Shown: piece after piece, positions 1 to 9,235 of the stretch | How the letters are laid out: the number at the start of each line of letters is the position of its first letter | Position numbering within the stretch: position 1 is the stretch's first letter | NCBI RefSeq assembly: GCF_900108025.1 | Contig: NZ_FNUS01000006.1 | Span: 1-64,000, forward strand | From: Halpernia humi | GTDB lineage: Bacteria; Bacteroidota; Bacteroidia; Flavobacteriales; Weeksellaceae | Length of the DNA stretch: 64,000 nucleotides | Reading direction: 5' to 3' | The notes under the pieces: generated by a model | Databases searched by the model: none | What the model was told of the DNA's origin: nothing | What the model saw: the letters and a program-made list of their open reading frames with translations, nothing else | Program-made: the position numbers and the translations under genes

Positions 1-128
1 TAAGCAATCAATAAATTGATTTTTATTAAGTTTTTTAAGCGAAAATGGCTTAATTCCTTAATGGTAAAAATAAATTATAAATTTAAACAGGCTCTTAGAT
101 TTCAATTTTAAAAAGTGCAAAGTGTAAT

Positions 129-1436
129 CTATTTTCCGGTCGCGGTTTTCTTTACTTCTGGCGTTTTTATAAGGGTTACAAATTTTTCGTGCATACGTTC
201 TTTTAGCCAACTTTTCAATCTGTCTTCATCAATATTTTGCCCAGAATAGAGCATCACAAATTGTAATCTTGAACTATCTGTATCGGGATATTCTTCTATT
301 TTTCCGTAGGAAACATTGCCAACACTAGGGTAGAGAATTTGAATTTCTTTTAGTAATGTAGAATCGCTTATTTTGTAATTGTCTAATTCTTTCCTAATTT
401 TCGTTAAAGCAATGTCTTTTTCAGATACGTTGGTATCAAATTTATTGATCTCGCTTTGTATTTCACTCTTTAAATCTACATTGTTTTGCCGTATATTTAG
501 TTTTGTATTTTTTAAACCTGAATCTGCGAGTCTTTTGTTATAAGTGGCTATTTCTGCAGGTGTAAATTTTTTACTTAAAAAGGCAACATCTATACTTTTA
601 GGATCACTATTGTAGTTTAATTTTTTATAAATAATCGTATAGCCGTTATTATCAAATTCTTTTTGAATAAATTCATCTGCCGTTTTTGTAAACTTTTTCT
701 CATTAAATAAACTGTAAGCCAGATAAAAACTTGGCACTATCATTATAACAACCAAAATTGAAATGCCGTATTTTATTCGATTTTGAAACCTGCTTTCTAC
801 TAAAGATGAAGGATATTTTAGAAATTTAACCACAAAAAAAGTGGCGATGCAGATAAAAAAACAATTGATGGTATAAAGATAAAAAGCACCAATAAAATAA
901 CTAAAATTTAAAGTAGCCAAGCCATAACCAGCAGTGCAAAGTGGTGGCATCAAAGCAGTTGCAATAGCAACACCCGGAATCGGGTTTCCTTTTTCAACTC
1001 TTGTAACCGCAATTACGCCAACCAATCCACCAAAAAATGCAATTAAAACATCGTAAATAGTTGGAAAAGTTCGAGATAATAATTCCGATTGAACTTCTTT
1101 AAAAGGACTTAAATAAAAGTAAGCCGCAGAAACAAATAAACTTACGCCAGTTGCTATTAGTAAATTTTTTATTGATTTTTTCAGTAAAGTGAAATTATAA
1201 GTACCCAAGGCGAATCCTGCGCCCACAATTGGTCCCATCAAAGGTGAAATTAGCATCGCACCGATAATTACCGCCGTAGAATTCACATTTAGCCCAACAG
1301 ATGCAATAATTATTGCACACGCCAAAATCCACAAATTGCTTCCACGGAAAGATATTTGTGAGCGAACATTTTCCAGCACAATCGCTTTGTCTTCTTCACC
1401 GTTGTGTAAATTTATAAAATCAAAAAAATTATTCAT
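129..1436 (-). CDS. DUF389 domain membrane protein
   Basis: Integral membrane protein of the DUF389 (TIGR00341-type) family, whose function is not established. The N-terminal part holds the family hallmark around 'STAVIIGAMLISPLMGP' and a second conserved stretch, 'GVAIATALMPPLCTAGYG'. Six or so hydrophobic segments fill the first 240 residues; the C-terminal 200 residues are polar and probably soluble. I chose the ATG at 1436 (MNNFFDF...); an in-frame ATG at 1466 would add ten lysine-rich residues with no family likeness. The gene is monocistronic and divergent from the desaturase gene. The family call is firm; the function is unknown. Confidence 0.85.
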   Translation of the reverse strand: MNNFFDFINLHNGEEDKAIVLENVRSQISFRGSNLWILACAIIIASVGLNVNSTAVIIGAMLISPLMGPIVGAGFALGTYNFTLLKKSIKNLLIATGVSLFVSAAYFYLSPFKEVQSELLSRTFPTIYDVLIAFFGGLVGVIAVTRVEKGNPIPGVAIATALMPPLCTAGYGLATLNFSYFIGAFYLYTINCFFICIATFFVVKFLKYPSSLVESRFQNRIKYGISILVVIMIVPSFYLAYSLFNEKKFTKTADEFIQKEFDNNGYTIIYKKLNYNSDPKSIDVAFLSKKFTPAEIATYNKRLADSGLKNTKLNIRQNNVDLKSEIQSEINKFDTNVSEKDIALTKIRKELDNYKISDSTLLKEIQILYPSVGNVSYGKIEEYPDTDSSRLQFVMLYSGQNIDEDRLKSWLKERMHEKFVTLIKTPEVKKTATGK

Positions 1437-1823
1437 CTTGTGTTTTTTATTTTTAACTGAAAACAAATCAACTTTACACTAAAGTAGCAAAAGTACTTAT
1501 TTTTTAACTTGCTCTCAAATTATAATTTCAAGCTCAAATTTTGAGCTATTTCTGACACTAAAAAAACAATTTATTGCTTTTAAAATATTCTTTTTTTATT
1601 TTAATATGTATTGAATATCTTTACTTTAATGTTAATCGATTTTCATAAATCTTTTTGCTTAATTTAAATGTAAATAATTTTGTAAATGCTATTTTAAAAC
1701 TATTTCGAGGAAACTATATTTTTTTAATCGAATTAAAAATTTTATTAAATATCTTGCAAAATGATTAAAATCATCTATCAAGAATTTTAATTAAACTAAT
1801 TTTGTATAAATCATAAATTAAAC
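1437..1823. other. intergenic region between divergent genes
   Basis: This very AT-rich spacer of 387 nt lies between the DUF389 gene and the desaturase gene. It holds a perfect 8-bp inverted repeat around one base, AGCTCAAA-T-TTTGAGCT, at 1532-1548, and a Bacteroidota -7 element TAATTTTG at 1797-1804, 19 nt before the desaturase ATG. I see no convincing TTG at the matching -33 distance. No open frame or structured RNA was recognised. Confidence 0.5.
1532..1548. promoter_or_regulatory. 17-nt palindrome, possible operator
   Basis: AGCTCAAA and TTTGAGCT form perfect 8-bp arms around a central T. It lies 96 nt upstream of the DUF389 ATG and about 250 nt before the desaturase start. No T-run follows on either strand, so an operator is likelier than a terminator. 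The function is a guess. Confidence 0.25.
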
Positions 1824-2579
1824 ATGACAATTATAATCTTCATCGTCGTTCTCTGGTATTCTGGCTTGTTTTTCCAGACCTTTTTTCTGCACCGTTATGC
1901 AGCGCACCAAAGTTTTAAAATGTCAAAATTTGGTGAAAAACTTTGTTTCATATTAACTTGGGTAACGCAAGGTTCCAACTATCTTTCTGCTTACGGCTAT
2001 GGCGTAATGCACAGAATGCACCACGCTTTTGCAGACACAGAAAAAGATCCACATTCACCAAAATATGACCCGAATTTATTTGCCATGATGTGGCGCACCA
2101 AAAATATCTATGCAGATATTAATAATTACAAAATAAAAGTAGAAGAAAAATTCACTAAAAATGTTCCTCAATGGAAAAAATTTGACCGTTTTGCGAGTTC
2201 TTGGTATTCCAGAATTGGTTGGGGCGTTCTCTATACCACATTTTTTATTCTTTTCGCTAATCATTGGTGGGAATGGCTTTTGTTGCCAGTTGCTTATATG
2301 ATGGCGCCAATACACGGTGTAATCATCAATTGGTTTGCACACATCTATGGTTACACCAATTTTAAAGTAAGCGATACTTCAAAAAATTTGTTGCGTTTTG
2401 ATTGGTTAATGATGGGTGAAGCCTACCACAACAATCACCACAAACACGGCGGAAGACCAAATTTTGGCGGCGTAAGATGGCATGAAGTAGATCCAACTTA
2501 TCTCATCATGCTGCTTTTAGAAAAAATGAAACTTATTAAACTTAATCGAATATCGGTAAATACTTCGAGAGAAAAATAA
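1824..2579 (+). CDS. fatty acid desaturase (acyl-CoA delta-9 type)
   Basis: Membrane di-iron desaturase that introduces a double bond into acyl chains, probably for membrane fluidity. The three histidine boxes are present: HRYAAH (residues 23-28), HRMHH (63-67) and HNNHH (202-206), with hydrophobic segments at the N terminus and around residues 130-175. The order and spacing are those of bacterial type-1 acyl-CoA/acyl-lipid desaturases, though 251 aa is at the short end. A -7 promoter element TAATTTTG lies 19 nt upstream, and a rho-independent terminator follows 5 nt after the stop, so the gene is transcribed alone. The exact substrate and regiospecificity cannot be read from the sequence. 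Confidence 0.88.
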   Translation: MTIIIFIVVLWYSGLFFQTFFLHRYAAHQSFKMSKFGEKLCFILTWVTQGSNYLSAYGYGVMHRMHHAFADTEKDPHSPKYDPNLFAMMWRTKNIYADINNYKIKVEEKFTKNVPQWKKFDRFASSWYSRIGWGVLYTTFFILFANHWWEWLLLPVAYMMAPIHGVIINWFAHIYGYTNFKVSDTSKNLLRFDWLMMGEAYHNNHHKHGGRPNFGGVRWHEVDPTYLIMLLLEKMKLIKLNRISVNTSREK

Positions 2580-2584
2580 AAAAT

Positions 2585-2612
2585 AAATCGGGTTTAACGC
2601 CCGATTTTTTTT
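2585..2612 (+). terminator. rho-independent terminator of desaturase gene
   Basis: AAATCGGG (2585-2592) pairs perfectly with CCCGATTT (2600-2607) around a 7-nt loop, and the T-run continues to 2612. It sits just after the desaturase stop codon. Confidence 0.85.
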
Positions 2613-2681
2613 GTGTCTAATTGTCAGAAAACGTAATTTGGGTACAATTTTGAAGTTAGTAATATTCAATTAAAAATAAAT

Positions 2682-3320
2682 ATGGATTTAAAATACCTCA
2701 TCCGCGAACCAGGAAATATCACTCCAGAAACTACACTTTTAATTTTACTTCACGGCTACGGAAGCAACGAAGAAGACCTTTTCAGTTTTAGAGAAAGCCT
2801 GCCAAAAGATTGGCTCATCGTCAGTTTTCGGGCACCATTAGATTTGCAATTTGGCGGCTATTCATGGTTTGATCTTGATTTAATGAATGCCGAAAATCCA
2901 ATAAATGTTTTGCAAGCGAAGGCGGCAGAACAAGGAATTTTAGAATCTATTTTAAAAATTTCTAACCAATATGGTTTAACGCAAAATCAAACGCATCTTG
3001 CTGGTTTCAGCCAAGGCGGCATTTTGAGTTACGCTTTGGCTCTAAATCATCCAGAAATGTTTGCAAAAATTGCCATTTTAAGTTCTTATCCAGATGAAAA
3101 ATTATTACAAAATACTTCAAAAGATAAAAAACAGTTAGAAAAACTCAGATTCTTTATTTCTCATGGTACGGAAGATGCTGTGATTCCTTTAGAATGGGGT
3201 AGAAAAGCAGCAGATTATCTTTATCACAAAGGTTGTTTTTTCAGTTTTCGCGAATATATGAGCGGCCACGGCGTGAACCAAAAAAATTATATGGATTTGA
3301 TGGATTTTTTTAAGAAATAA
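2682..3320 (+). CDS. carboxylesterase/phospholipase-type alpha/beta hydrolase
   Basis: Cytoplasmic alpha/beta hydrolase of the Abhydrolase_2 (PF02230) family, which hydrolyses small acyl esters or lysophospholipids. It has the HGYGSNEEDL oxyanion-region motif near residues 24-33, the nucleophile elbow GFSQGG with Ser110, and the probable triad partners Asp165 (SHGTEDAVIP) and His196 (SGHGV). There is no signal peptide, and 212 aa is usual for the family. It converges on the Lrp-type gene with only 9 nt between stop codons. The physiological substrate is unknown. Confidence 0.85.
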   Translation: MDLKYLIREPGNITPETTLLILLHGYGSNEEDLFSFRESLPKDWLIVSFRAPLDLQFGGYSWFDLDLMNAENPINVLQAKAAEQGILESILKISNQYGLTQNQTHLAGFSQGGILSYALALNHPEMFAKIAILSSYPDEKLLQNTSKDKKQLEKLRFFISHGTEDAVIPLEWGRKAADYLYHKGCFFSFREYMSGHGVNQKNYMDLMDFFKK

Positions 3321-3329
3321 AAAGAATCA

Positions 3330-3788
3330 CTATAAAAATATTGTGGTGGTATTTTTTACTTCTTCTATCACAAAAGAACTTTGTGTACTGGCAATATGTT
3401 GCATAGAAGTAAGTTTTGATACCATAAATTCTCTATATTCTTGTATGTTTTCTAATGCTATTTTCAAGATATAATCAGAATCGCCACTTACATGGAAACA
3501 TTCTAAAATTTCCGGAAAATTTTTAATTTCATTTTCAAATTGTGAAATATAATCTCTTTTATGCTGAATTAGTTTCACTTGGCATAAAACTATAAAATCT
3601 TTTTTCACCTGTTTTTTATCCACCAAAGCAACAAATTTTTTAATAATTTGATGTTTTTCTAGTTTTTTAATTCTCTCAAAAACCGCAGTTACAGATAGAT
3701 TGAGTTCTGTCGCTAACTGTTTATTGGTTTTTTTAGCGTCTTCTTGCAATAAAAAAAGTAGTTTTCTGTCTTTTTCATCTAAGTTCAT
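3330..3788 (-). CDS. Lrp/AsnC-family transcriptional regulator
   Basis: Feast/famine regulator with an N-terminal winged helix-turn-helix (about residues 3-60, starting LDEKDRKLLFLLQEDAKKTN) and a C-terminal RAM/AsnC ligand-binding domain (about 65-140, including 'HVSGDSDYILKI'). Its 152 aa is the standard size. It is transcribed divergently from a Cys/Met gamma-family PLP enzyme across 155 nt. In other bacteria an Lrp-type gene beside a methionine gamma-lyase gene often controls it in response to amino acids, so I infer that it regulates the neighbour; the ligand is not visible in the sequence. Confidence 0.92.
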   Translation of the reverse strand: MNLDEKDRKLLFLLQEDAKKTNKQLATELNLSVTAVFERIKKLEKHQIIKKFVALVDKKQVKKDFIVLCQVKLIQHKRDYISQFENEIKNFPEILECFHVSGDSDYILKIALENIQEYREFMVSKLTSMQHIASTQSSFVIEEVKNTTTIFL

Positions 3789-3943
3789 CTGAAAAATATT
3801 TGGTTTAAAGATTTATGGAAGTTTAATTTAGATTTTTATTTTATTAAATAATAATATTTTAGATTTAAAAACTAAATAATGAGCAATATATTGTTTTTAA
3901 ATTTAAAAGTAGATTATTTTACAAAAAATAAAATAGTTATTAT

Positions 3944-5146
3944 ATGGAAAAATTTGATGCAGCAAGCAACATTCAAGATTTACAGTATTTTGGCGAATTC
4001 GGAGGTGTAAATCCTTCTATTTCTGATAGTTCAACTTATACTTTTCTTTCAGCAAAATCTATGATTGATACTTTTGAAGGCAATACAGATGGGTGTTATC
4101 TTTATTCTCGGCATTCTTCCCCAATTAATCTTTATTTGTCTGAAGCACTGGCGAAATTGGAAGGTACAGAAAGCGCTAATGTAACGGCTTCTGGAATGGG
4201 CGCAATTACTTCTACGCTTTTGCAACTGTGCAAAGCTGGCGATCACGTAATCTCTAGCCGAACTATTTATGGCGGAACATACGCGTTTATGAAAAATTTT
4301 CTACCGGGTTTAAATATTCAAACAGATTTTATTGATATCAATAATTTAGAGAAAATAGAACAATCTATTAAACCAAACACGAAAGTTATTTTCTGTGAAT
4401 CTGTAAGCAATCCTCTTTTGGAAATTGCAGATATAAAAGCGCTTTCTGTGATTGCAAAAAAATACAATCTAAAATTAATTGTAGATAATACTTTTTCACC
4501 ACTTTCTATTGCCCCCAATTTTTTGGGAGCAGATGTTACCATTCATAGTTTAACAAAATTTATTAATGGAAGTAGCGACGCAATTGGCGGCGTAATTTGC
4601 GGCTCGCAAGAATTTATAAATAATCTAAAAGATGTAAATTCTGGTGCGTGTATGCTTTTGGGACCAACTTTAGATAGTTTACGCGCTGCAAGTATTCTTA
4701 AAAATCTTAGAACACTGCATATTCGAATTAAAAAACACAGCGAAAACGCTTTATTCCTTGCCGAAAGTTTTGAAAAAGAAGGCCTAACCGTAAAGTATCC
4801 CGGCTTGAAAAGCCATCCGCAACACGAAAATTATTCTGAAATTATAAATAAAGAATACGGATACGGCGGTTTATTGACTATTGATGTTAAAACTGCAGAA
4901 AACGCGAACAAACTAATGGAATTAATGCAAAATGAAAATTTGGGATACCTCGCCGTAAGTTTAGGATTTTATAAAACACTTTTCACTGCGTCAGGAAGTT
5001 CTACCTCCTCAGAAATTCCAGAAGATGAACAGAAAGAAATGGGTCTGTCTAAAGGTTTGATTCGCTTTTCAATTGGCTTAGATCATGATATAGAAAGAAC
5101 TTTTAAGAAAATGAAAGAATGTATGATAAAAACAAATGTGCTCTAA
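3944..5146 (+). CDS. Cys/Met metabolism PLP enzyme, methionine gamma-lyase-like
   Basis: Fold-type I PLP enzyme of the trans-sulfuration gamma family (PF01053). The Schiff-base lysine is Lys205 in HSLTK; the phosphate-binding region ASGMGAI (about 83-89) and the substrate/cofactor loop 'YSRHSSP' (54-60) are intact. At 400 aa it is full length. Divergence from an Lrp-type regulator fits a catabolic methionine gamma-lyase (methionine to methanethiol, 2-oxobutyrate and ammonia). However, the cysteine typical of characterised methionine gamma-lyases in the 'LYGCTF' loop is Gly here (IYGGTYAF), so cystathionine or homocysteine lyase activity is possible. The downstream 150 nt carry only A/T runs and no clear terminator. 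Confidence 0.8.
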   Translation: MEKFDAASNIQDLQYFGEFGGVNPSISDSSTYTFLSAKSMIDTFEGNTDGCYLYSRHSSPINLYLSEALAKLEGTESANVTASGMGAITSTLLQLCKAGDHVISSRTIYGGTYAFMKNFLPGLNIQTDFIDINNLEKIEQSIKPNTKVIFCESVSNPLLEIADIKALSVIAKKYNLKLIVDNTFSPLSIAPNFLGADVTIHSLTKFINGSSDAIGGVICGSQEFINNLKDVNSGACMLLGPTLDSLRAASILKNLRTLHIRIKKHSENALFLAESFEKEGLTVKYPGLKSHPQHENYSEIINKEYGYGGLLTIDVKTAENANKLMELMQNENLGYLAVSLGFYKTLFTASGSSTSSEIPEDEQKEMGLSKGLIRFSIGLDHDIERTFKKMKECMIKTNVL

Positions 5147-5358
5147 TTTTTTTTTAATGGTTCAAAAAAAATATAATTTTTTTAATTAAAGTGAATACCC
5201 ATTATAAACTTCTTTACTTAAGTCTGAATTAGTTTCTTCTAAATTGTTAAAAATCTAAAATAAAAAAAAGCAGTAGAAAAATAAATTTTGATTTACCTAT
5301 ATTTGAAAAAATAAATTTTGAATTGAGTAGAAATTTTTAGTACAAAATCTAAAATATT

Positions 5359-5724
5359 ATGGAAATAATTTCAAAAATTTTAATTTCACTCGTCGCAATA
5401 GAACATTTCTACATTCTTTACATGGAAATGTTTGCGTGGGAAACTTTGGGTAAAAAAACCTTTAAAGGCGCTTTAAAAGAAGAATTATTTCAACCTACTA
5501 AATCATTAGCGGCAAATCAAGGGCTTTATAATGGTTTTCTTTCTGCAGGTTTACTCTGGTCTTTATTTATTTCTGATCAAATTTGGTCTAAAAATATTGC
5601 AATATTTTTTCTTGGTTGCGTAATAATTGCTGGGATTTATGGCGCACTTACCGCTTCAAAAAAGATATTTGTTGTCCAATCTTTACCCGCAATTATATCA
5701 TTATTAGTACTTTTATTAAAATAA
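5359..5724 (+). CDS. DUF1304 membrane protein
   Basis: Small integral membrane protein of the DUF1304 family (PF06993), with four predicted helices spanning nearly all of its 121 aa. The family marks are the start 'LVAIEHFYILYMEMFAWET' and the later 'NQGLYNGFLSAGLLW'. Its function is not known. It is followed after 61 nt by a secreted esterase gene on the same strand, with no obvious functional link. Confidence 0.85.
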   Translation: MEIISKILISLVAIEHFYILYMEMFAWETLGKKTFKGALKEELFQPTKSLAANQGLYNGFLSAGLLWSLFISDQIWSKNIAIFFLGCVIIAGIYGALTASKKIFVVQSLPAIISLLVLLLK

Positions 5725-5785
5725 TTTTCTTTTAAATAATGAATTTGTTCAAAATAAAAGTTTACATATTCTAATCTTCACGTCA

Positions 5786-6922
5786 ATGAAATATTTTTTT
5801 TCTTTTTTTCTATTATCGATGTTACAGTTTTTCTCTTCACAAGTTACTTTTAAAATAATTGCTTTACCAGAAAATACGCCAAAAGATGCTCAGTTTTTTA
5901 TGGCATCTTCCTTAAATAATTGGAATCCTGCTGACAAAAGTTTTGAATTTAAAAAAGATGAAAACGGAAATTATACTTTAAAAATTTCAAAAATTGACGA
6001 AGATTTTGAATATAAAATTACGCAAGGCTCTTGGGATTTTGCCGAAGGTGACGCGCAAGGAAACGCTTCATCTAATAGGAAATTTTCACCTCAAACCGAT
6101 GGAAATTTAATTAATTTAGAAATTCTTTCTTGGCAAAAACCATTAGAAAAAGCAAATACGCTTTCACCAAACGTCAGTGTTTTAAGTGAAAATTTTAATA
6201 TTCCGCAACTAAAAACTACCAGAAAAATCTGGATTTATCTGCCGCCAGATTACGCCACTTCGGGCAAAAAATATCCAGTCGTTTATATGGAAGACGGACA
6301 AAATCTCTTTAACGACGCCACTTCTTTTTCTGGCGAGTGGAAAGTGGATGAAACTTTAAACGCAGAATATGCGCAGAAAAAAACAGATGCAATTGTTATT
6401 GGGATTGAAAATGGCGGCGCAGAAAGATTGAATGAATATTCGCCGTGGAAAAACTCAAAATATGGTGGCGGAAAAGGGGATTTATATGCCGATTTTTTAG
6501 CAAATACTTTGAAACCTTACATTGATAAACATTATAGAACTCTGTCGCAACCAAAATATACAGCCTTAATTGGCAGTTCTATGGGCGGCTTAATTTCTTT
6601 TTATGCTGGTGTAAAATATCCCAATACATTTGGAAAACTTGGGATTTTCAGCCCGAGTTTTTGGTTCGCAAAACAAGATTTAATTTTTTATTTAAGAAAA
6701 AATACAAAGAAATTAAAAAATTCTAAAATCTATTTTTATGCCGGTTTAAAGGAATCTGATGATATGGTTTCTAATATCAAAAAAGCCGAAATTGAACTCA
6801 TAAAACAAGGTGTTCCCGCAAAAAATATTTTCACGAAATTTAATCCCGATGGAACGCATTCAGAATCTTATTGGTCGCGAGAATTTGGGCAATCTTTTGA
6901 GTGGCTTTTTGAAAATAATTAA
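5786..6922 (+). CDS. secreted esterase with N-terminal beta-sandwich (CBM48-like) domain
   Basis: Exported alpha/beta hydrolase of the putative esterase family (PF00756, esterase D/Fes-like). Residues 1-19 are a signal peptide ending FFSSQ. Residues 20-115 resemble the starch-binding/AMPK-glycogen-binding beta-sandwich ('FFMASSLNNWNPAD'). From about residue 145 the hydrolase begins, with 'YLPPDYATSGKKYPVVYMED', nucleophile Ser265 in GSSMGG, and a C-terminal His in DGTHSESYW. Related proteins act on acyl-sugars, siderophore esters or xylan esters; the substrate here cannot be told. A dispersed 'CACAGATTT' repeat follows the stop. Confidence 0.82.
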   Translation: MKYFFSFFLLSMLQFFSSQVTFKIIALPENTPKDAQFFMASSLNNWNPADKSFEFKKDENGNYTLKISKIDEDFEYKITQGSWDFAEGDAQGNASSNRKFSPQTDGNLINLEILSWQKPLEKANTLSPNVSVLSENFNIPQLKTTRKIWIYLPPDYATSGKKYPVVYMEDGQNLFNDATSFSGEWKVDETLNAEYAQKKTDAIVIGIENGGAERLNEYSPWKNSKYGGGKGDLYADFLANTLKPYIDKHYRTLSQPKYTALIGSSMGGLISFYAGVKYPNTFGKLGIFSPSFWFAKQDLIFYLRKNTKKLKNSKIYFYAGLKESDDMVSNIKKAEIELIKQGVPAKNIFTKFNPDGTHSESYWSREFGQSFEWLFENN

Positions 6923-6934
6923 ATTCAATTTTGG

Positions 6935-7034
6935 CGCACAGATTTCACCGATTTGCACAGATTTTTATGTTAAATTTTCTCCAGCAGATATTTTTAATTT
7001 CAAAATATCTCTGTTAATCAGTTAAATCTGTGCG
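6935..7034. repeat. intergenic inverted repeat of the CACAGATTT type
   Basis: CGCACAGATTT at 6935-6945 is repeated exactly inverted as AAATCTGTGCG at 7024-7034. A second ATTTGCACAGATTT copy lies directly after the left arm. It fills the gap between the convergent esterase and purE genes. A looser relative (GATTTTACGGATTTCGCAGATT) is at about 32622-32645 and another at about 47471-47502, so it looks like a dispersed non-coding repeat. Confidence 0.55.
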
Positions 7035-7045
7035 ATTTAAAAAAC

Positions 7046-7546
7046 TTAATCATAAGTATTTGGATGAATTTCTTTAATTTCATCAACCGTTTTCAAAACC
7101 TTTTCCGTTAAAGATTTTTGAAAATCTTCTAATTTATTTTTAATATTTTCATCTGAACTTCCCAAAATTTTTGCCGCCAAAATTCCCGCGTTTTGAGCGC
7201 CATTTAGAGCAACCGTCGCCACCGGGATTCCTGAAGGCATTTGCAAAATCGATAAAATAGAATCCCATCCGTCGATAGAATTTGAAGATAAAATTGGCAC
7301 ACCAATTACTGGCAAAGTGGTGCAACTCGCGACCATTCCTGGCAAATGTGCAGCACCGCCTGCGCCGGCGATAATTACTTTTAAACCTCTTTTTGCGGCA
7401 TTTTTAGAATAATCAAATAATCTTTCTGGCGTTCTGTGGGCAGAAACTACAGTTAATTCGTAAGGAATTTCTAAAGATTTTAAAAATTTTGCGGCTTCTT
7501 CCATGATTTTTAAGTCACTTTTGCTGCCCATAATTATTCCAACCAT
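7046..7546 (-). CDS. purE: 5-(carboxyamino)imidazole ribonucleotide mutase
   Basis: Class I PurE converts N5-CAIR to CAIR in de novo purine synthesis. The nucleotide-binding start '[10 protein letters not shown]', the catalytic-His motif '[11 protein letters not shown]' and '[15 protein letters not shown]' are all present. I place the start at the ATG of [11 protein letters not shown] (7546), giving 166 aa as usual; a longer frame to 7591 adds 15 lysine-rich residues that the family lacks. No purK lies beside it. It is divergent from the EamA transporter across 71 nt. Confidence 0.95.
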   Translation of the reverse strand: MVGIIMGSKSDLKIMEEAAKFLKSLEIPYELTVVSAHRTPERLFDYSKNAAKRGLKVIIAGAGGAAHLPGMVASCTTLPVIGVPILSSNSIDGWDSILSILQMPSGIPVATVALNGAQNAGILAAKILGSSDENIKNKLEDFQKSLTEKVLKTVDEIKEIHPNTYD

Positions 7547-7617
7547 TTTGCGCTTTTTTTTATTTTTTATAGTGGTAAAGATACTAAACATCGCTTAAAA
7601 ATAAATATCTTCGCAAC

Positions 7618-8526
7618 GTGAAAATTTTCCCATTAAAAGATTTTAAAATTCTACTCGCCATTTTTATAGTTGCTATCGTTTGGGGCACTACTTTTTTCAG
7701 TATGAAAATTGCGGTGCAGACGATTCCAAATTGGTTTGTTTCTGGGATTCGCCAGTTTTTGGCTGGCTTTATTTTGTTTTCATATCTATTATTTTCAAAA
7801 AAATTAAAATGGATTGGCTGGAAGAATATGTCTCAGCAATTTTTTATTTCAGCGCTCATGTTAATTGTTGCGAACGGCTTTACCACTTTCGCAGAAACAC
7901 GCATTACTTCTAGTTTGGCTTCTTTGGTCTCTTCTTGTTCACCCATTTTAGTATTTATTTTGAGTGCTATTTTTATCGTGAAAAAAGTAAATATTCGTTC
8001 ATTAATTGGTGTTTTAATGGGATTTTCGGGTATTGTTTTTGTTTTTTGGGATGGCATAGATGATTTTTTTAATGCAGATTACAGATTGGGTTTAATATTA
8101 CTTTTTTTAGGCATTTCTGGCTGGGCTATCGGAACTGTTTATAGCAAACGGGTTTTGCCAGCAGGCGCTAATATTGTTTTGAATTTGTTTTATCAATTTT
8201 CTTTTGCGGGCGTCGTTCAAATACTATTTGGATTTTTATTTTCAGCAGAGATTGATATTCAAAAATGGAGTTTTCACGGTATTTTAGCAATTATTTATTT
8301 GGCTGTTTTTGGTTCCGTGATCGCATTTTTTTGTTTTAATTATTTGCTTCAAAGACTTCTTCCCACGCAGGTTGCTATTTTATCTTACGTTAACACCATT
8401 ATTGCTATTTTTCTCGGTTGGTTGTTTTTAGATGAAACTATATCAGTGAAATTTTTAATTGCCGCCGCACTTATAATTTCGGGTGTTTTTATTACCAATT
8501 ATAAATCTAAAGTTGCTAAAATTTAA
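7618..8526 (+). CDS. EamA/DMT-family transporter
   Basis: Inner-membrane drug/metabolite transporter with about ten helices in two EamA repeats (about 10-140 and 155-295). The repeat starts 'AIVWGTTFFSMKIA' and 'GISGWAIGTVYSKR' are typical. The start is a GTG, only 4 nt after a -7-like TATCTTCG (7606-7613), so the mRNA may be nearly leaderless. The substrate is unknown; relatives export amino acids, nucleosides or other metabolites. Confidence 0.88.
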   Translation: MKIFPLKDFKILLAIFIVAIVWGTTFFSMKIAVQTIPNWFVSGIRQFLAGFILFSYLLFSKKLKWIGWKNMSQQFFISALMLIVANGFTTFAETRITSSLASLVSSCSPILVFILSAIFIVKKVNIRSLIGVLMGFSGIVFVFWDGIDDFFNADYRLGLILLFLGISGWAIGTVYSKRVLPAGANIVLNLFYQFSFAGVVQILFGFLFSAEIDIQKWSFHGILAIIYLAVFGSVIAFFCFNYLLQRLLPTQVAILSYVNTIIAIFLGWLFLDETISVKFLIAAALIISGVFITNYKSKVAKI

Positions 8527-8661
8527 TTTGTGGCGTATATTAATTTGTTTTATAGATTAATTGCCTATTTTTTTAACTTTAATTTTTTAAAATATTAGTA
8601 TTAAAATTTGAAATTAATTTTCACTAATTTTGAAAAAATAAAATCAAACGTTTTTGCTTTA

Positions 8662-9204
8662 ATGAAAAAATTTCTGCTCTTTTTACCATTTATTTTATTT
8701 CTCGCTTCTTGCAGCGCTTCTAAAAATACAAAAGTTGTAAAACGAACGCCTTATAAAAAAAGCGTTGCTCGAACTTCAGATTTAAAAGTTTTTAATTCAA
8801 ATTTCAGAGGTGTTTTAGATTCGGAACGACAAGAATTATTAAAAGACGCTGAAAAATATATCGGTGCGCCTTACAAATATGGCGGAAATACCAGTTCTGG
8901 TTTCGATTGTTCTGGTTTTACAGTAAAAGTGTATAAAGAAAACAATGAAAATTTACCGCGTCGGTCGGTCGATCAATCACATGCCGGAGTTGCAATTTCG
9001 GTGAAAGAAATAGAGCCTGGAGATTTGCTTTTCTTTGCAACTGCTGGTGGAAGTAAAGTTTCGCATGTGGGAATTGTGCACGATATTGGCGATGATGGCG
9101 AAATAAAATTTATACATGCCTCCACATCAAAAGGGGTAATGATTTCTTCCTTAAACGAAAAATACTGGAACAATGCCTTTCTTTTTGCAAGGAGAGTTCT
9201 GTAA
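8662..9204 (+). CDS. NlpC/P60 lipoprotein, cell-wall peptidase
   Basis: C40-family gamma-D-glutamyl-diaminopimelate endopeptidase that cuts peptidoglycan stem peptides. I place the start at the ATG at 8662, which gives a clean lipoprotein signal with lipobox LASC and lipidated Cys17; the frame stays open back to a TTG at 8608 but the added residues would spoil it. The catalytic set is visible: Cys83 in FDCSGF, His135 in VSHVGIV and His152 in FIHAST. The protein is probably anchored in a membrane facing the periplasm. It lies 31 nt before dapD on the same strand. Confidence 0.92.
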   Translation: MKKFLLFLPFILFLASCSASKNTKVVKRTPYKKSVARTSDLKVFNSNFRGVLDSERQELLKDAEKYIGAPYKYGGNTSSGFDCSGFTVKVYKENNENLPRRSVDQSHAGVAISVKEIEPGDLLFFATAGGSKVSHVGIVHDIGDDGEIKFIHASTSKGVMISSLNEKYWNNAFLFARRVL

Positions 9205-9235
9205 ATTTGCAACTTAAATTAATTAAATAAAAAAA

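Noticed and set aside
1-128. Coding sequence at the left edge
   Set aside because: No reading frame with recognisable content; it appears to be AT-rich intergenic DNA.
8608-8661. TTG at 8608 as the start of the NlpC/P60 gene
   Set aside because: The extra 18 residues would bury the lipoprotein signal that begins perfectly at the ATG at 8662.
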